In this document: positions 9,033 through 17,387 of the stretch, piece after piece | Position numbering within the stretch: the first letter of the stretch is position 1 | How the letters are laid out: each line of letters opens with the position of its first letter | NCBI GenBank assembly: GCA_963737075.1 | Contig: CAVTRI010000002.1 | Location: 992,001 to 1,056,000 of the forward strand | Length of the DNA: 64,000 nucleotides | Source of the DNA: CAVTRI01 sp963737075 | Lineage (GTDB): Bacteria > Actinomycetota > Acidimicrobiia > Acidimicrobiales > Palsa-688 | Direction of reading: 5' to 3' | The notes under the pieces: generated by a model | What the model was told of the DNA's origin: nothing | What the model saw: the letters and a program-made list of their open reading frames with translations, nothing else | Databases searched by the model: none | Translations under genes and position numbers: made by a program

Positions 9033-9115
9033 GCTGCGCGCCAGCACGCCAGTGTGGCGAGCGGGCCGGCCCAGACTGTGCGCGAACACGCCATGGTGAC
9101 GCCCTGGCGCGCAGC
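9033..9115. repeat. palindromic intergenic repeat C1
   Basis: Perfect 12-base inverted arms GCTGCGCGCCAG (9033-9044) and CTGGCGCGCAGC (9104-9115). The inner part CCAGACTGTGCGCGAACACG and the end TGACGCCCTGGCGCGCAGC recur in the convergent gap at 57425-57500. It sits between convergent genes, so it may serve as a bidirectional terminator. The rest of the gap to 9245 is GC-rich sequence with further CTGCGCGCC-like fragments and no gene. Confidence 0.6.
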
Positions 9116-9245
9116 GTAGGTTCCCAATTCGGGGGAAAGGCCACGCCAGCGCGCGGCGTCAGGCCTCGACGGCGGCAGGCTGCGCGCCGGGGCTAGCCAG
9201 CGCAACGCGGCGTACCGTCGGCAATACGGCTCACGCGGCTGCGCC

Positions 9246-9914
9246 TCAGCCCACCAGGCCGTGCTCGTGGGCGTAGGCGGCCGCCTGGGTCCGGTCGCGG
9301 GTGTGCGTCTTGGCCAGAATCCGGTTGACGTGCGTTTTCACGGTGGCCTCGGCCACGTACAGCTCGGCGGCGATCTCGCCGTTGGAGCGACCCCGGGCGA
9401 TCAGCGCCAACACCTCCGCCTCCCTGTCGGTCAGACCGTCCGGAAGCGGCTGGCGGGGCCGAGGCCCGGCGTCGCGTTCGGCGCGGACACCGGCGCGCGC
9501 GGCCTCCAGCAGGCGGGCCTGCACCGCGGGGTCGAGCACGCCCTGCCCTCCGGCCGCCGCTTCCAGAGCCCGCCGGATGTCGTCGCGGGTGGCGTCCTTG
9601 GTGAGATAGCCGGTCGCGCCCACGGTCAGGGCGTCGACGATGGACGCGTCGTCCGCGTAGGTGGTGAGGATCACCACCTGGGTGGCCGGAGAGTTGCTGC
9701 GAATCGCGGCTGTCGCCCGGGTGCCGTCGGTCCCGGGCATGCGCAGGTCCATGAGCACGACGTCCGGCTGGTGTTCGGCGGCGGCCGCGATGGCTTCTTC
9801 GCCGTCAGCGGCCAAACCCACCACCTCCACGCCGGGCAGCGTCCCGACGATCGTGGCCAGCCCTTCCCTGACGACACGCTGGTCGTCGGCGATCAAGACC
9901 CGCACGAGACGCAC
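9246..9914 (-). CDS. NarL/FixJ-family response regulator
   Basis: 222 residues: receiver domain (1-125) with acidic pocket Asp10-Asp11, phospho-acceptor Asp56 in VVLMDLRMPG, and conserved Lys in GYLTKDA. The C-terminal LuxR-type HTH (about 155-215) has LTDREAEVLALIARG and ATVKTHVNRILAKT. It starts at GTG 9914, one base after the stop of the histidine kinase gene, so the pair is translationally coupled. It is presumably phosphorylated by that kinase. Target genes are unknown; the adjacent membrane protein is the likeliest local target. Confidence 0.92.
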   Translation of the reverse strand: MRLVRVLIADDQRVVREGLATIVGTLPGVEVVGLAADGEEAIAAAAEHQPDVVLMDLRMPGTDGTRATAAIRSNSPATQVVILTTYADDASIVDALTVGATGYLTKDATRDDIRRALEAAAGGQGVLDPAVQARLLEAARAGVRAERDAGPRPRQPLPDGLTDREAEVLALIARGRSNGEIAAELYVAEATVKTHVNRILAKTHTRDRTQAAAYAHEHGLVG

Positions 9915-9915
9915 C

Positions 9916-11067
9916 TCACGCTGGCACCTCGGCGTGTACCCGCCAGCCGCGGCCGACCGGGCCGGCGTCGACCCGGCCGCCGATCAGGAGAACCCGCTCG
10001 CGGATGCCTTGCAGCCCGTAGCCCGATCCCGCGCCGGCGAGGTCGACGGAGCCGTTGGCGGCTCGTCCCGGGCCATTGGACACCGACAGGCTCACCTCGC
10101 GGTCCTGGAACGCGAGATCGATTTCGGCCGCCGCGCCAGGCGCGTGCTTGGCCACGTTGGTCAGCGCCTCCTGGGCCACCCGGTACAGCGCGAGCGACAC
10201 CTCGGGCGTCAACTGGCGGGGATCGCCGACCACCCGCAACGCGGCGTGGCGGTCGTCGGCGAGACGGATCAGCTGGTCCTCCAGCGGGGGCAGATCCTCC
10301 CGCAGGGCCCGGACCGCCCCCCTGGCCTCGTCGAGACCGTCCCGGATGAGCCGCCGAATCCCGTCCAGCTGGCTACGTACCTGCGGCGAGGGCTCCGCAC
10401 CCGCAATGAGCAGCGCGTTGAGCGCCTCCACCTGCAACGACAGAGCCGACAGCGTGTGGGCCAGGATGTCGTGCAGCTCCCGCGCCATGTGATTGCGGCC
10501 CGCCAGCAGCTCCGCCCGGGCCTGCTCGGCGTCCGCCCGGGCCTCGCTGAGTTGCACGAGGCCCGCCTGGGCCGCGTTTTCCTGCGCCTGGCGGCGAGCG
10601 ATGCCCATCGCCGAACCGCCCAGGGCGGCCGCCAGCGACCCGATGCTGACGGCGAGCAACCCGCCTCCGGCCCCCCAGGCCGAAACCAGCGTGGCCACCG
10701 GACCGATGGCGGTGATAAGCATCGCCGGACGCGGAGGCCAGGCGAGCGTCGCCGCCAGGGCGGCCACACCGACAAACACCACCGCGATCGGGGCGAACGC
10801 CGCCAGCGCACCGCTGGCGGCGCCCATCACGCCCCACCAGACCGGCCGCATGCGGTTGGAGCCCCGCATGCGGTCGAACGTCCACAGCAACCAGGCGACC
10901 ACAGCGATGATCAGCAGGATCAGGGCGGCCAGGTGCCTGCCGCTCAGACCCAGGTGACCCCCGGCGACCACCCCATAGATCAGCAACCCGAGGCTGGCCA
11001 GGTTGGTCCCGACGCCCCAGCCGCCCGGCAGGAATGACGCCGGGGAGTCTGCGAAGGTGATCACCAC
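9916..11067 (-). CDS. membrane sensor histidine kinase (DesK/NarX-like, HisKA_3)
   Basis: 383 residues. The N-terminal half has about six hydrophobic segments (roughly 20-155), then a coiled linker. The dimerisation/phospho-acceptor motif is ARELHDILAHTLSALSLQVE (His about residue 197). The HATPase domain has N-box QEALTNVAKHAPG and G-box GSGYGLQGIRERV. The cognate regulator follows by one base. The start ATG overlaps the end of the upstream membrane protein gene by 7 bases, so three genes form one operon. The signal is unknown; the absence of a large extracellular domain suggests membrane-intrinsic sensing. Confidence 0.92.
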   Translation of the reverse strand: MVITFADSPASFLPGGWGVGTNLASLGLLIYGVVAGGHLGLSGRHLAALILLIIAVVAWLLWTFDRMRGSNRMRPVWWGVMGAASGALAAFAPIAVVFVGVAALAATLAWPPRPAMLITAIGPVATLVSAWGAGGGLLAVSIGSLAAALGGSAMGIARRQAQENAAQAGLVQLSEARADAEQARAELLAGRNHMARELHDILAHTLSALSLQVEALNALLIAGAEPSPQVRSQLDGIRRLIRDGLDEARGAVRALREDLPPLEDQLIRLADDRHAALRVVGDPRQLTPEVSLALYRVAQEALTNVAKHAPGAAAEIDLAFQDREVSLSVSNGPGRAANGSVDLAGAGSGYGLQGIRERVLLIGGRVDAGPVGRGWRVHAEVPA

Positions 11068-11588
11068 GCTCCATCATGCCCCGACCGCACCAGGCTGGAG
11101 GGGGCGATGGCATAGGCCCGCAGCCCGAGCACCGCGGTGCGGGCGATCACTTCGCCGAACGCCATCAGGATCAGCGCCGCCGTCCACGCGTTGGCCGAGG
11201 TGATGGCGTGCTGAGTGGAAAAGCGGGCGATCTCGGCGGCGCCCCCGTGGGTGGCGTACACCTGGAACGCGAAGCGGGTCCCAACGCCGACGATCCACAG
11301 GATCGCCGCCACCGCGCCCGCCTTGGCGAACGGCTTGCCGTCAGTCCCCGGACGCACCGAGGTGAAGAGCCCGGTAAAGACACCGAGACCGATGCCCGCG
11401 GTGGCGAAGAGGCCGACGAGCCAGAGGTCATTGCCCGCGGTCGGAATCCCGTGCAGGTACTGGGTGGCGGCGAAGACCACGATGCTGATCGGCATCAACA
11501 GCGTGTGAAAGGTAAGGCGGCGGCCCCGGATCTGGAGCAGCACGAGGGCGAGGAGGGCGATGTCCATGAGGTAATCGGTGAAGGTCAT
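11061..11588 (-). CDS. polytopic membrane protein of unknown function
   Basis: 175 residues from ATG 11588, with about five transmembrane segments, including DIALLALVLLQIRGRRLTFH at the N-terminus and WTAALILMAFGEVIARTAVL near the C-terminus. The arrangement RGRRL after the first helix, then FHTLLMPISIVVFAATQYLHG, is reminiscent of CcdC/DUF1453-type membrane proteins, but I do not claim membership. It is the first gene of the kinase-regulator operon and overlaps the kinase by 7 bases, so it may be the sensed module or the regulated output. A longer frame to 11828 is rejected as it runs over the divergent promoter region. Confidence 0.7.
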   Translation of the reverse strand: MTFTDYLMDIALLALVLLQIRGRRLTFHTLLMPISIVVFAATQYLHGIPTAGNDLWLVGLFATAGIGLGVFTGLFTSVRPGTDGKPFAKAGAVAAILWIVGVGTRFAFQVYATHGGAAEIARFSTQHAITSANAWTAALILMAFGEVIARTAVLGLRAYAIAPSSLVRSGHDGAW

Positions 11589-11732
11589 GGGGTCAGTGTC
11601 CGCTTCGGGCCCGCTGCGGTCGTCAACCCGAAGGTTGGTCAGAGGATGGATTCGAAGGTTGTACGGCTCCACCCATCGCCCCGTCGCCGACCCCTTATAC
11701 TGCGACCTCGCAACGAGAGAAAGGGGGACACG

Positions 11733-12236
11733 GTGCCCGTCGAGCGCTTTCCCGTCGAGGAAGGGGCGATCCTGCTCTTCGCCAGGGCCATCGGGGATCC
11801 GAACCCGGTCTATGCCGACGCCGAACACGCGGCGCGAACCGAGGTGGGAGGAATCGTCGCCCCGCCCACGTTCGTCCAGTCGTCCGCCCAGTTCGATCCC
11901 GATTACCCGCTACGCCCAAAGATCGGCCAGCCGTGGTTCGGGTCCGGCCGCAACCCGACCGGCCGCACGTCGAGCGGCGGGGGAGGCGGAGCAGGCGGGG
12001 GTGGCACCGGGCTGCACGCCGAGCAAGAGTTCGAATACCACCGCCCCCTCAGGCCCGGCGACGTGCTGTCGGCAACGACACATCCAGGCAAGACCTGGGA
12101 AAAGCAGGGGCGGTCCGGGAAACTGGTCTTCTCCGAGTCGATCACCGAGTACCGGGACCAGCAGGGTGAGCTGGTGGTCACGGCGCGTGGCGTCGGGGTC
12201 CGGACCGAGCGCCCGGTGACGCAGGAGGCGCGCTGA
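11733..12236 (+). CDS. HadA-like MaoC dehydratase subunit (FAS1-type N-terminal hot-dog)
   Basis: 167 residues from GTG 11733, preceded by a GAGAAAGGGGGA ribosome-binding region. The single hot-dog domain is of the FAS1_DH/MaoC_N type: FPVEEGAILLFARAIGDPNP, VYADAEHAARTEVGGIVAPPTF, EFEYHRPLRPGD. A glycine-rich loop (SSGGGGGAGGGG, about residues 83-94) is unusual. Such subunits lack the catalytic Asp/His and pair with a HadB-type subunit to dehydrate (3R)-hydroxyacyl thioesters, as in the mycobacterial HadAB complex. The downstream hadB-like gene overlaps in an ATGA arrangement, which supports a heterodimer. Confidence 0.82.
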   Translation: MPVERFPVEEGAILLFARAIGDPNPVYADAEHAARTEVGGIVAPPTFVQSSAQFDPDYPLRPKIGQPWFGSGRNPTGRTSSGGGGGAGGGGTGLHAEQEFEYHRPLRPGDVLSATTHPGKTWEKQGRSGKLVFSESITEYRDQQGELVVTARGVGVRTERPVTQEAR

Positions 12237-12658
12237 TGGCCTTGCACGCGAAGGAACTCTCGGTCGGCGACCACCGCGAACAGGTGCTCGTCGACGACCT
12301 CAGCCGCACGCAGATCGTGCAGTACGCGGGGGCGTCCGGTGACTACAACCCACTGCATTCCGACGAGGTGTTCGCCACCCAGGTCGCCGGTTACCCGTCG
12401 GTGTTCGCGCACGGCATGCTCACCATGGGGATGACCGGGCGGGTGCTCACCGACTGGGTGGGAGACGGACGGCTGCTCCGCTACGGGGTCCGGTTCGTCA
12501 AGCAGGTGTGGCCGGGCGACACGCTGGTCGGCCGCGCCGAGGTGACGGCGCTGCGAGAGGCGGACGGGGTCCCGGTGGCGGACTTCGACGTCGTCACCCG
12601 CAACCAGCACGGCGACGAGGTGCTGACGGGGACGGCAACGGCGCGGCTCGATCCTTAA
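12236..12658 (+). CDS. HadB-like MaoC dehydratase subunit
   Basis: 140 residues, catalytic hot-dog subunit. The hydratase-2 motif DYNPLHSDEVFATQVAGYPS contains the catalytic Asp and His, followed by FAHGMLTMGMTGRVL. It should form the active site of a (3R)-hydroxyacyl-ACP/CoA dehydratase with the overlapping HadA-like protein. Its start overlaps the preceding stop by one base. Its 3' end overlaps the oppositely oriented acyl-CoA synthetase gene by 65 bases (12594-12658), an unusually long tail-to-tail overlap. Confidence 0.86.
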   Translation: MALHAKELSVGDHREQVLVDDLSRTQIVQYAGASGDYNPLHSDEVFATQVAGYPSVFAHGMLTMGMTGRVLTDWVGDGRLLRYGVRFVKQVWPGDTLVGRAEVTALREADGVPVADFDVVTRNQHGDEVLTGTATARLDP

Positions 12659-14729
12659 CCCGGCGGACCAGTGCGTCCACGGCGACGCACCCGTCGCCTT
12701 CGGCGCCGACCAGCACGGGGTTGATGTCGAGGTCCGCGAGCCGCTCGTCGGATTCGACCAAACGGGACACCGCCAGCACGGCGTCGACGAACGCCTCCAC
12801 GTCAGCGGGCGGCGAACCCCGCACTCGTCCCAGCAGCGGCGCGAGCCGCAAGCGGGACAACGCGCGTCGGACATCGTCGGCCGAAACCGGCAGGAAGAAC
12901 ACCGTCGCGTCGGGCAGCACTTCGACATACGCCCCACCCGCGCCCACCAGCACGACCGGGCCGAAAACCGGGTCGACACGGGCGCCGATCATGAGCTCCC
13001 GCAGCCCGTGCGCCATACGCGCCACGATCACTCCGGGAGCGGAAGGATCAACCGACCGAAGGGCCGACGACACCGAGCGGTAAGCATCCTGCACCTCCTG
13101 CTCGGTACGCAGCCTCAGGGCGACCAACCCGGCCTCCGTCTTGTGAGTGACGAGGGGCGTGCAACCCTTCAACACGACTGGCGGCCCTAATTCCTGCAAG
13201 GCCGAAGCCGCCGCGGTCGCGTCGGAACACAACCGGTACGGCACGACCGGCACACCGCCTGACGACAGCAGGGCCAGAGACTCGGCTTCGTCGAGCGTCT
13301 CGACAGGCGCATCGGGAGGCAACAGGTGCAAGAGGGATGCCCGCCATGACGCAGCACGCGTCCAATGCCACTGGGCCAGCGCAGACACCGCCTCGACTTC
13401 GGAGGTGAAGACGGGCAACCCTGCGAACCGGAAGGCGGCGGCGACGGGCGGATGGGCGGCGACCACGACCGTCGGCCGGCCGGACTGCGCGAATGCGGCC
13501 GCGTCCGCCGCGAACGCCGCCACGTCGTACGACTCCCCCGCCACCGGCAGCGCCATGAGGAGAGCGTCGGCCTCCGGGTCCGAGCCGATGACCGGCAGTA
13601 CGTCCGAAAGCAGCCTGCTGTTGGTGAGCAGCGCGGCGGTCAGGTCGACCGGGTTGCGGGGGCTGGCGAAGCTCGGCAGCGCCGCCGCCACCCGCTCGAC
13701 CGTGCGGTCGGTCAAGACCGCGACCTCGAGCCCGCATTCCACGATGGCGTCGGCTGCTTGGACGCACGAGGCGCCCGAGTTGGAGACGACAACCACTCGC
13801 CGGCCGGCCCTCGTCCAGTCCTCTCGCAAGTGCAGTTCGGCCGCCAACACGAGATCAAGAAGGTCACGGGCCCGGTAGATGCCGGCCCGTTCCAAGAAGG
13901 CGTCCACCACCCGGTCTTCGTTGGCGAGCGCCCCGGTATGCGAAACGGCAGCTGTCTGGCCAGCGGCGGTGGCGCCCGCCTTGAGGGCGACGACGGGCAG
14001 CCCCCGGTCGTCGGCGACGCGCCCCAGCTCCGCCAGCCACCGGGCGTCTCGCACGGTCTCCAGGTAGAGGAGCAGGAGCCGCACGCGTGGATCGAGAGCG
14101 ACGGCGACCGCCAGCTCACACACCGTGATGTCCGCCTCGTTGCCGGTCGCCGCGCAGTAGCGAACCCCGACGCCGCGGCCCCGCAGCAGCGCGTATGGCA
14201 CCTGGCTCATCGACCCCGACTGGCTGACAACGGCGACGGGGCCGTCGGCGGGCGCCTCCTCGAGGTACATGCTGGAGAACGTCAGGACGGCTCCGTTGGA
14301 GAAATTGGTCACCCCTTGGCAGTTGGGCCCCATCAACCGCATCCCGGCGTCGCGTGCCAACGCCGTCATCCTCTGTTGCGCCGCCCGGCCCTCGGCGCCC
14401 GTCTCGGCAAATCCCGACGCCAGCACCACCGCCGCTCGGACCCCGGCCGCCGCGCACTGTTCGACTTCTCGCACGGCGTCTTCGCCCGGGACGACGATCA
14501 CCGCGACATCCGGGGTCTTTCCTATGGAAGTGACATCGGGGTAGGCACGCAATCCTTGCACGACGTCGCGGCTGCGGTTGACGGGGTACACATCACCCTG
14601 GAAGCCGAAACGGCGGAGGTAGTCAACCGGTCGGCCCCCGATCTTCGTCGGGTCGTCAGACGCGCCGACGACCGCGACCGACGCCGGGGCCAGGAGGGGG
14701 GCGAGGCTGCTGGTGTCGAGCCCCGTCAC
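12594..14729 (-). CDS. ADP-forming acyl-CoA synthetase (fused alpha + ATP-grasp)
   Basis: 711 residues. The N-terminal CoA-binding Rossmann domain (LLAPASVAVVGASDDPTKIGG, 10-30) is followed by succinyl-CoA-synthetase-like domains with the phospho-His motif AVSHTGALANEDRV (about residue 262). The C-terminal ATP-grasp domain is about 490-700 (GPPVVLKGCTPLVTHKTEAG; PVFGPVVLVGAGG). The family interconverts acyl-CoA + ADP + Pi and acid + ATP + CoA; related members are protein acetyltransferases, but no GNAT domain is visible here. It starts at GTG 14729, overlapping the stop of the SPFH gene by three bases, so it is the last gene of the NfeD-SPFH-synthetase operon. Confidence 0.87.
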   Translation of the reverse strand: MTGLDTSSLAPLLAPASVAVVGASDDPTKIGGRPVDYLRRFGFQGDVYPVNRSRDVVQGLRAYPDVTSIGKTPDVAVIVVPGEDAVREVEQCAAAGVRAAVVLASGFAETGAEGRAAQQRMTALARDAGMRLMGPNCQGVTNFSNGAVLTFSSMYLEEAPADGPVAVVSQSGSMSQVPYALLRGRGVGVRYCAATGNEADITVCELAVAVALDPRVRLLLLYLETVRDARWLAELGRVADDRGLPVVALKAGATAAGQTAAVSHTGALANEDRVVDAFLERAGIYRARDLLDLVLAAELHLREDWTRAGRRVVVVSNSGASCVQAADAIVECGLEVAVLTDRTVERVAAALPSFASPRNPVDLTAALLTNSRLLSDVLPVIGSDPEADALLMALPVAGESYDVAAFAADAAAFAQSGRPTVVVAAHPPVAAAFRFAGLPVFTSEVEAVSALAQWHWTRAASWRASLLHLLPPDAPVETLDEAESLALLSSGGVPVVPYRLCSDATAAASALQELGPPVVLKGCTPLVTHKTEAGLVALRLRTEQEVQDAYRSVSSALRSVDPSAPGVIVARMAHGLRELMIGARVDPVFGPVVLVGAGGAYVEVLPDATVFFLPVSADDVRRALSRLRLAPLLGRVRGSPPADVEAFVDAVLAVSRLVESDERLADLDINPVLVGAEGDGCVAVDALVRRVKDRAAPLPSPSAPRRRAGCG

Positions 14730-15845
14730 CCCTCCGGCTCGCGGTCGGCGGTGTCCAGTTCGGCGGCGCCGTTGACGCCCTGCTGCACCATCTTCATCAG
14801 CTGCCCGGCCTGGCCGGCGAGGCCAGCGAGCAGCTGACCCATGCCGTCAGCGCCGTTGAGGACGGTTACGTTGGCGTTGGCCAGCTGGCCGGCGGCGGCG
14901 GACATGATCTCGGGCATCTTCTCCACCAGCATGCGCTGGAGGGCGATGCCCTGGCCGGTGGAGGTGGCCTCGGCCTGCATCCGGGTGCTCTGAGCCTCCG
15001 CTTCGGCCAGGGTGCGGATCCGGTACGCCTCGGCCTCGGCCGGCTTCTGCACGGTGGTGAGGAGCTCCTTCTCTTTGAGCTCGCGCGTTGCGCTCGGCCA
15101 GCTCGGCCTGCGCCTGGATCACGGCCATCTGGGCTTCTGCGGTGGCCAGCGGGCCGGCGGCGGCCGCCTGCCCCTGGGCCTGGTCGACCTCGGCCTTGTA
15201 GCCGGCCCGCGTGATCTCGGTGTGCCGTTCGTACTCGGCCTGGTTGCGGAGCGATTCCTGCCGGGCCTGGGCCGCGGCCTGCTCCGCCTGGGCCTGGGCG
15301 ATCTGGGCGTCCCGCTGCACGGCGGCCTGGTGGGGTGCGGCCAGGGCGGCGATGTAGCCCGAACCACGGTCGTCGATGGACTGGATCTGCAGGGAGTCGA
15401 CGACCAGGCCGATCTTCTCCATCTCAGGCTTCGACTGGTCGAGCACTTCTTCTGAGAGACGTTGGCGCTCGCGAATGATCTCCTCAACCGTCATCGAGCC
15501 GATGATCGACCGCAGGTGACCGGCGAAGATGCGCCCCGTGAGCACGGACATGTGTTCCTGGTTTTCCAGGAACCGGCGGGCGGCGTTGGCGATGCTCTCA
15601 TGGTCGTCACCGACCTTGAACGCGATGACAGACCGGCACAGAAGGGTAATCCCCTGCTTGGTGACGCACTCCTCCGCGACCTCCGCCTCCTGCATCGACA
15701 GGGTGAGCGTGGTGACGCGGGAGCGGATCGGCATGACGAACGCGCCATGACCGGTGACGATCTTGAACGGCAGCCCGTTTTCGGTGTGCCGCTTCCCACT
15801 GACCAGCATCGCTTCGTCAGGGGCTGGGACGTGCCAACCGAACAT
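14726..15845 (-). pseudogene. SPFH/flotillin-like protein, frameshifted
   Basis: The N-terminal 250 or so residues (MFGWHVPAPDEAMLVSGK, SPFH/band-7 domain with HMSVLTGRIFAGHLRSIIGS and EKIGLVVDSLQIQSIDD) pass into an Ala/Gln/Glu-rich coiled coil. The frame breaks at AELAERNAR. The flotillin C-terminus (KEKELLTTVQKPAEAEAYRI to LNGADGMGQLLAGLAGQ) continues in another frame. Adding CG to the CGCGCG stretch around 15083-15088 restores the heptad region, so a two-base deletion in a dinucleotide run is likely. Flotillins scaffold membrane microdomains and typically pair with NfeD, whose gene is directly upstream. Genuine decay or sequencing slip cannot be separated here. Confidence 0.85.
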
Positions 15846-15891
15846 GGGACCTCCTGTCGTTGGTGTGCACCTCGATCATCGCGCCGGCGCT

Positions 15892-16128
15892 TCACATAGC
15901 GAACGGCGTGACCTCGACCGTCCGGGCCGACCGCTGCTTGATCACGAGGACTTCGGCCTTGGCCGGGAGGTCGACGTCGGCGTACGCCATGAACGTCTCG
16001 GTGCCGCCGCGGATGCGTACCAGCACCTCGCCGGCCTTGCCGCGCCGAATCGGATGGGTCACGACGCCGAGTTTGCCGACGACCGATTCGTCCGCGGTCA
16101 CGCTGGCACGGTACCTGCCTCCCGACAT
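15892..16128 (-). CDS. NfeD-like small OB-fold protein
   Basis: 78 residues from ATG 16128 (MSGGRYRASVTADESVVGKL). VGKLGVVTHPIRRGKAGEVL and VLVIKQRSARTVEVTPF match the C-terminal OB-fold of NfeD proteins: an opening GxxG turn, beta strands, and a terminal V-x-V. No membrane segment is present, so it would be a soluble, shortened NfeD. NfeD partners flotillins (NfeD-SPFH pairs), and this gene sits 46 bp upstream of the SPFH gene on the same strand, which supports the assignment. A longer frame to 16329 overlaps the hemerythrin gene and is implausible. Confidence 0.65.
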   Translation of the reverse strand: MSGGRYRASVTADESVVGKLGVVTHPIRRGKAGEVLVRIRGGTETFMAYADVDLPAKAEVLVIKQRSARTVEVTPFAM

Positions 16129-16174
16129 CGGCCGGGGCTTCCGGTGCGCCAGAACGAGGCGTACGCTGACGGCT

Positions 16175-16714
16175 ATGGGGGAGAGCGCCCTCGATGTGCT
16201 GGAAGGGGAGCACGACAAGCTGCGGGAGTTGTTCGTCCAGGTGCGGGACCCCGCGCGAGACCGGGTCAAGGTGTGGCTGGAGATCGTCAAGCAGACCACC
16301 ATCCACGTCGCAGTCGAACGAAGTTTCATCTACCCCTTGGTCAAGAGCGGGAAGCTCGGCTCCCATGACCTCGCCGCGCAGCTGCTCGGCGAGTACAAGC
16401 GGATGGAGCACCTGCTCGTTCTCACCGAGCGTCGAAAGATCAACTCGCCAGACATGCCGGAGCTGGTGACGGCGCTGCTCGACGCGTTCGAAGCCCACAG
16501 GGAACGGTGCGAGAACGTCCTCGTGCCGGCGATGCGTGACCGACTCACCCAGGACGAGCTCGACGAGCTCGGGCACAAGATGCGCGCGGCGGGGAACATC
16601 ATCCTCTCCCATCCGCACCCACACCTGCTCGCACTCGGCCCCGTCTACCAGTGGACGACACGCATCGCCTCCGCCTGGGACCGTAGGCGCGACCGCTGGG
16701 TGCAAAACCGCTAG
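16175..16714 (+). CDS. hemerythrin-like HHE-domain protein
   Basis: 179 residues, all-helical cytosolic protein. Iron-ligand type motifs are in order: EGEHDKLRELF (His about residue 12), HVAVERSFIYPLV (His and Glu about 44-48), EYKRMEHLLV and AHRERCENVLVPAM. HHE proteins bind a di-iron centre and sense or detoxify O2, NO or H2O2. The C-terminus continues with a Pro/His-rich helix and a basic end. It starts 46 bp from the divergent NfeD-like gene and overlaps the stop of the convergent TetR gene by 4 bases. Confidence 0.85.
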   Translation: MGESALDVLEGEHDKLRELFVQVRDPARDRVKVWLEIVKQTTIHVAVERSFIYPLVKSGKLGSHDLAAQLLGEYKRMEHLLVLTERRKINSPDMPELVTALLDAFEAHRERCENVLVPAMRDRLTQDELDELGHKMRAAGNIILSHPHPHLLALGPVYQWTTRIASAWDRRRDRWVQNR

Positions 16715-17331
16715 CGAGTCCCTCCAGCGCCGACAGCGGCCAGGCAGAAGGAGATCAGGTGCTCGACATCGGCGTCTGTCGGCGGCTCCTCCCACAGGTG
16801 ATGCTCGAGCCGGCCAAACACGGCTGCGGTGATTACTGCGGCATCCCGCTCGGGGTCGCCACTGCCGGCGCAGCGGAGCGGTTCGATCAGGAGGTCGCCG
16901 GCGGGTGGTCGTGATGTCCGGAGAGGCGTCCCCCGAGCGGACCACAGCACGGCCCGGGTGTCCCGCGCGACGGCGGGCTTGGCGGCCTGGGCGAGCACCC
17001 CTTCTATCCAGCGACGGATCTGGAGCCCGGGGTCGGACTCCTTAGCCATCTGGTGCTCCAGGTAGGTCATGAGTCGTGACGCTCCGCTCTCGGTCACCGC
17101 CGCCAACAACTCGTCCCGCCCCGCGAAGTGGCGGTAGAACGCCTGGTTGGACAGTCCCGCCTCGGCGACGATGTCGGCCACGCGAGGGGGAGTCTCGATG
17201 CCGTTGCGCCGGATGACGGCCAGCGTGGCGTCGATGAGCTTCTGCACCTCCGCCCGGGCCGCCGCCTCCCGGGGCGCCAGGGCGCGTCGCACGGCACGGT
17301 CGGCCAGCGGTGTATCCAGCTCCCGCGCCAT
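16711..17331 (-). CDS. TetR-family transcriptional regulator
   Basis: 206 residues. The N-terminal HTH (about 25-75) has VQKLIDATLAVIRRNGIETP, VADIVAEAGLSNQAFYRHFAGRDELL; the C-terminal ligand domain is divergent. It is oriented away from the DUF35/thiolase pair and lies 57 bp downstream of the DUF35 gene on the same strand, so it may regulate or be co-transcribed with that lipid-linked pair. No operator could be recognised by eye. Confidence 0.88.
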   Translation of the reverse strand: MARELDTPLADRAVRRALAPREAAARAEVQKLIDATLAVIRRNGIETPPRVADIVAEAGLSNQAFYRHFAGRDELLAAVTESGASRLMTYLEHQMAKESDPGLQIRRWIEGVLAQAAKPAVARDTRAVLWSARGTPLRTSRPPAGDLLIEPLRCAGSGDPERDAAVITAAVFGRLEHHLWEEPPTDADVEHLISFCLAAVGAGGTR

Positions 17332-17387
17332 CTTCCTCCTCGTCCGGGAACGGCCTTCCGAAATTCTACAATGCCGTTCCCGGCCGG

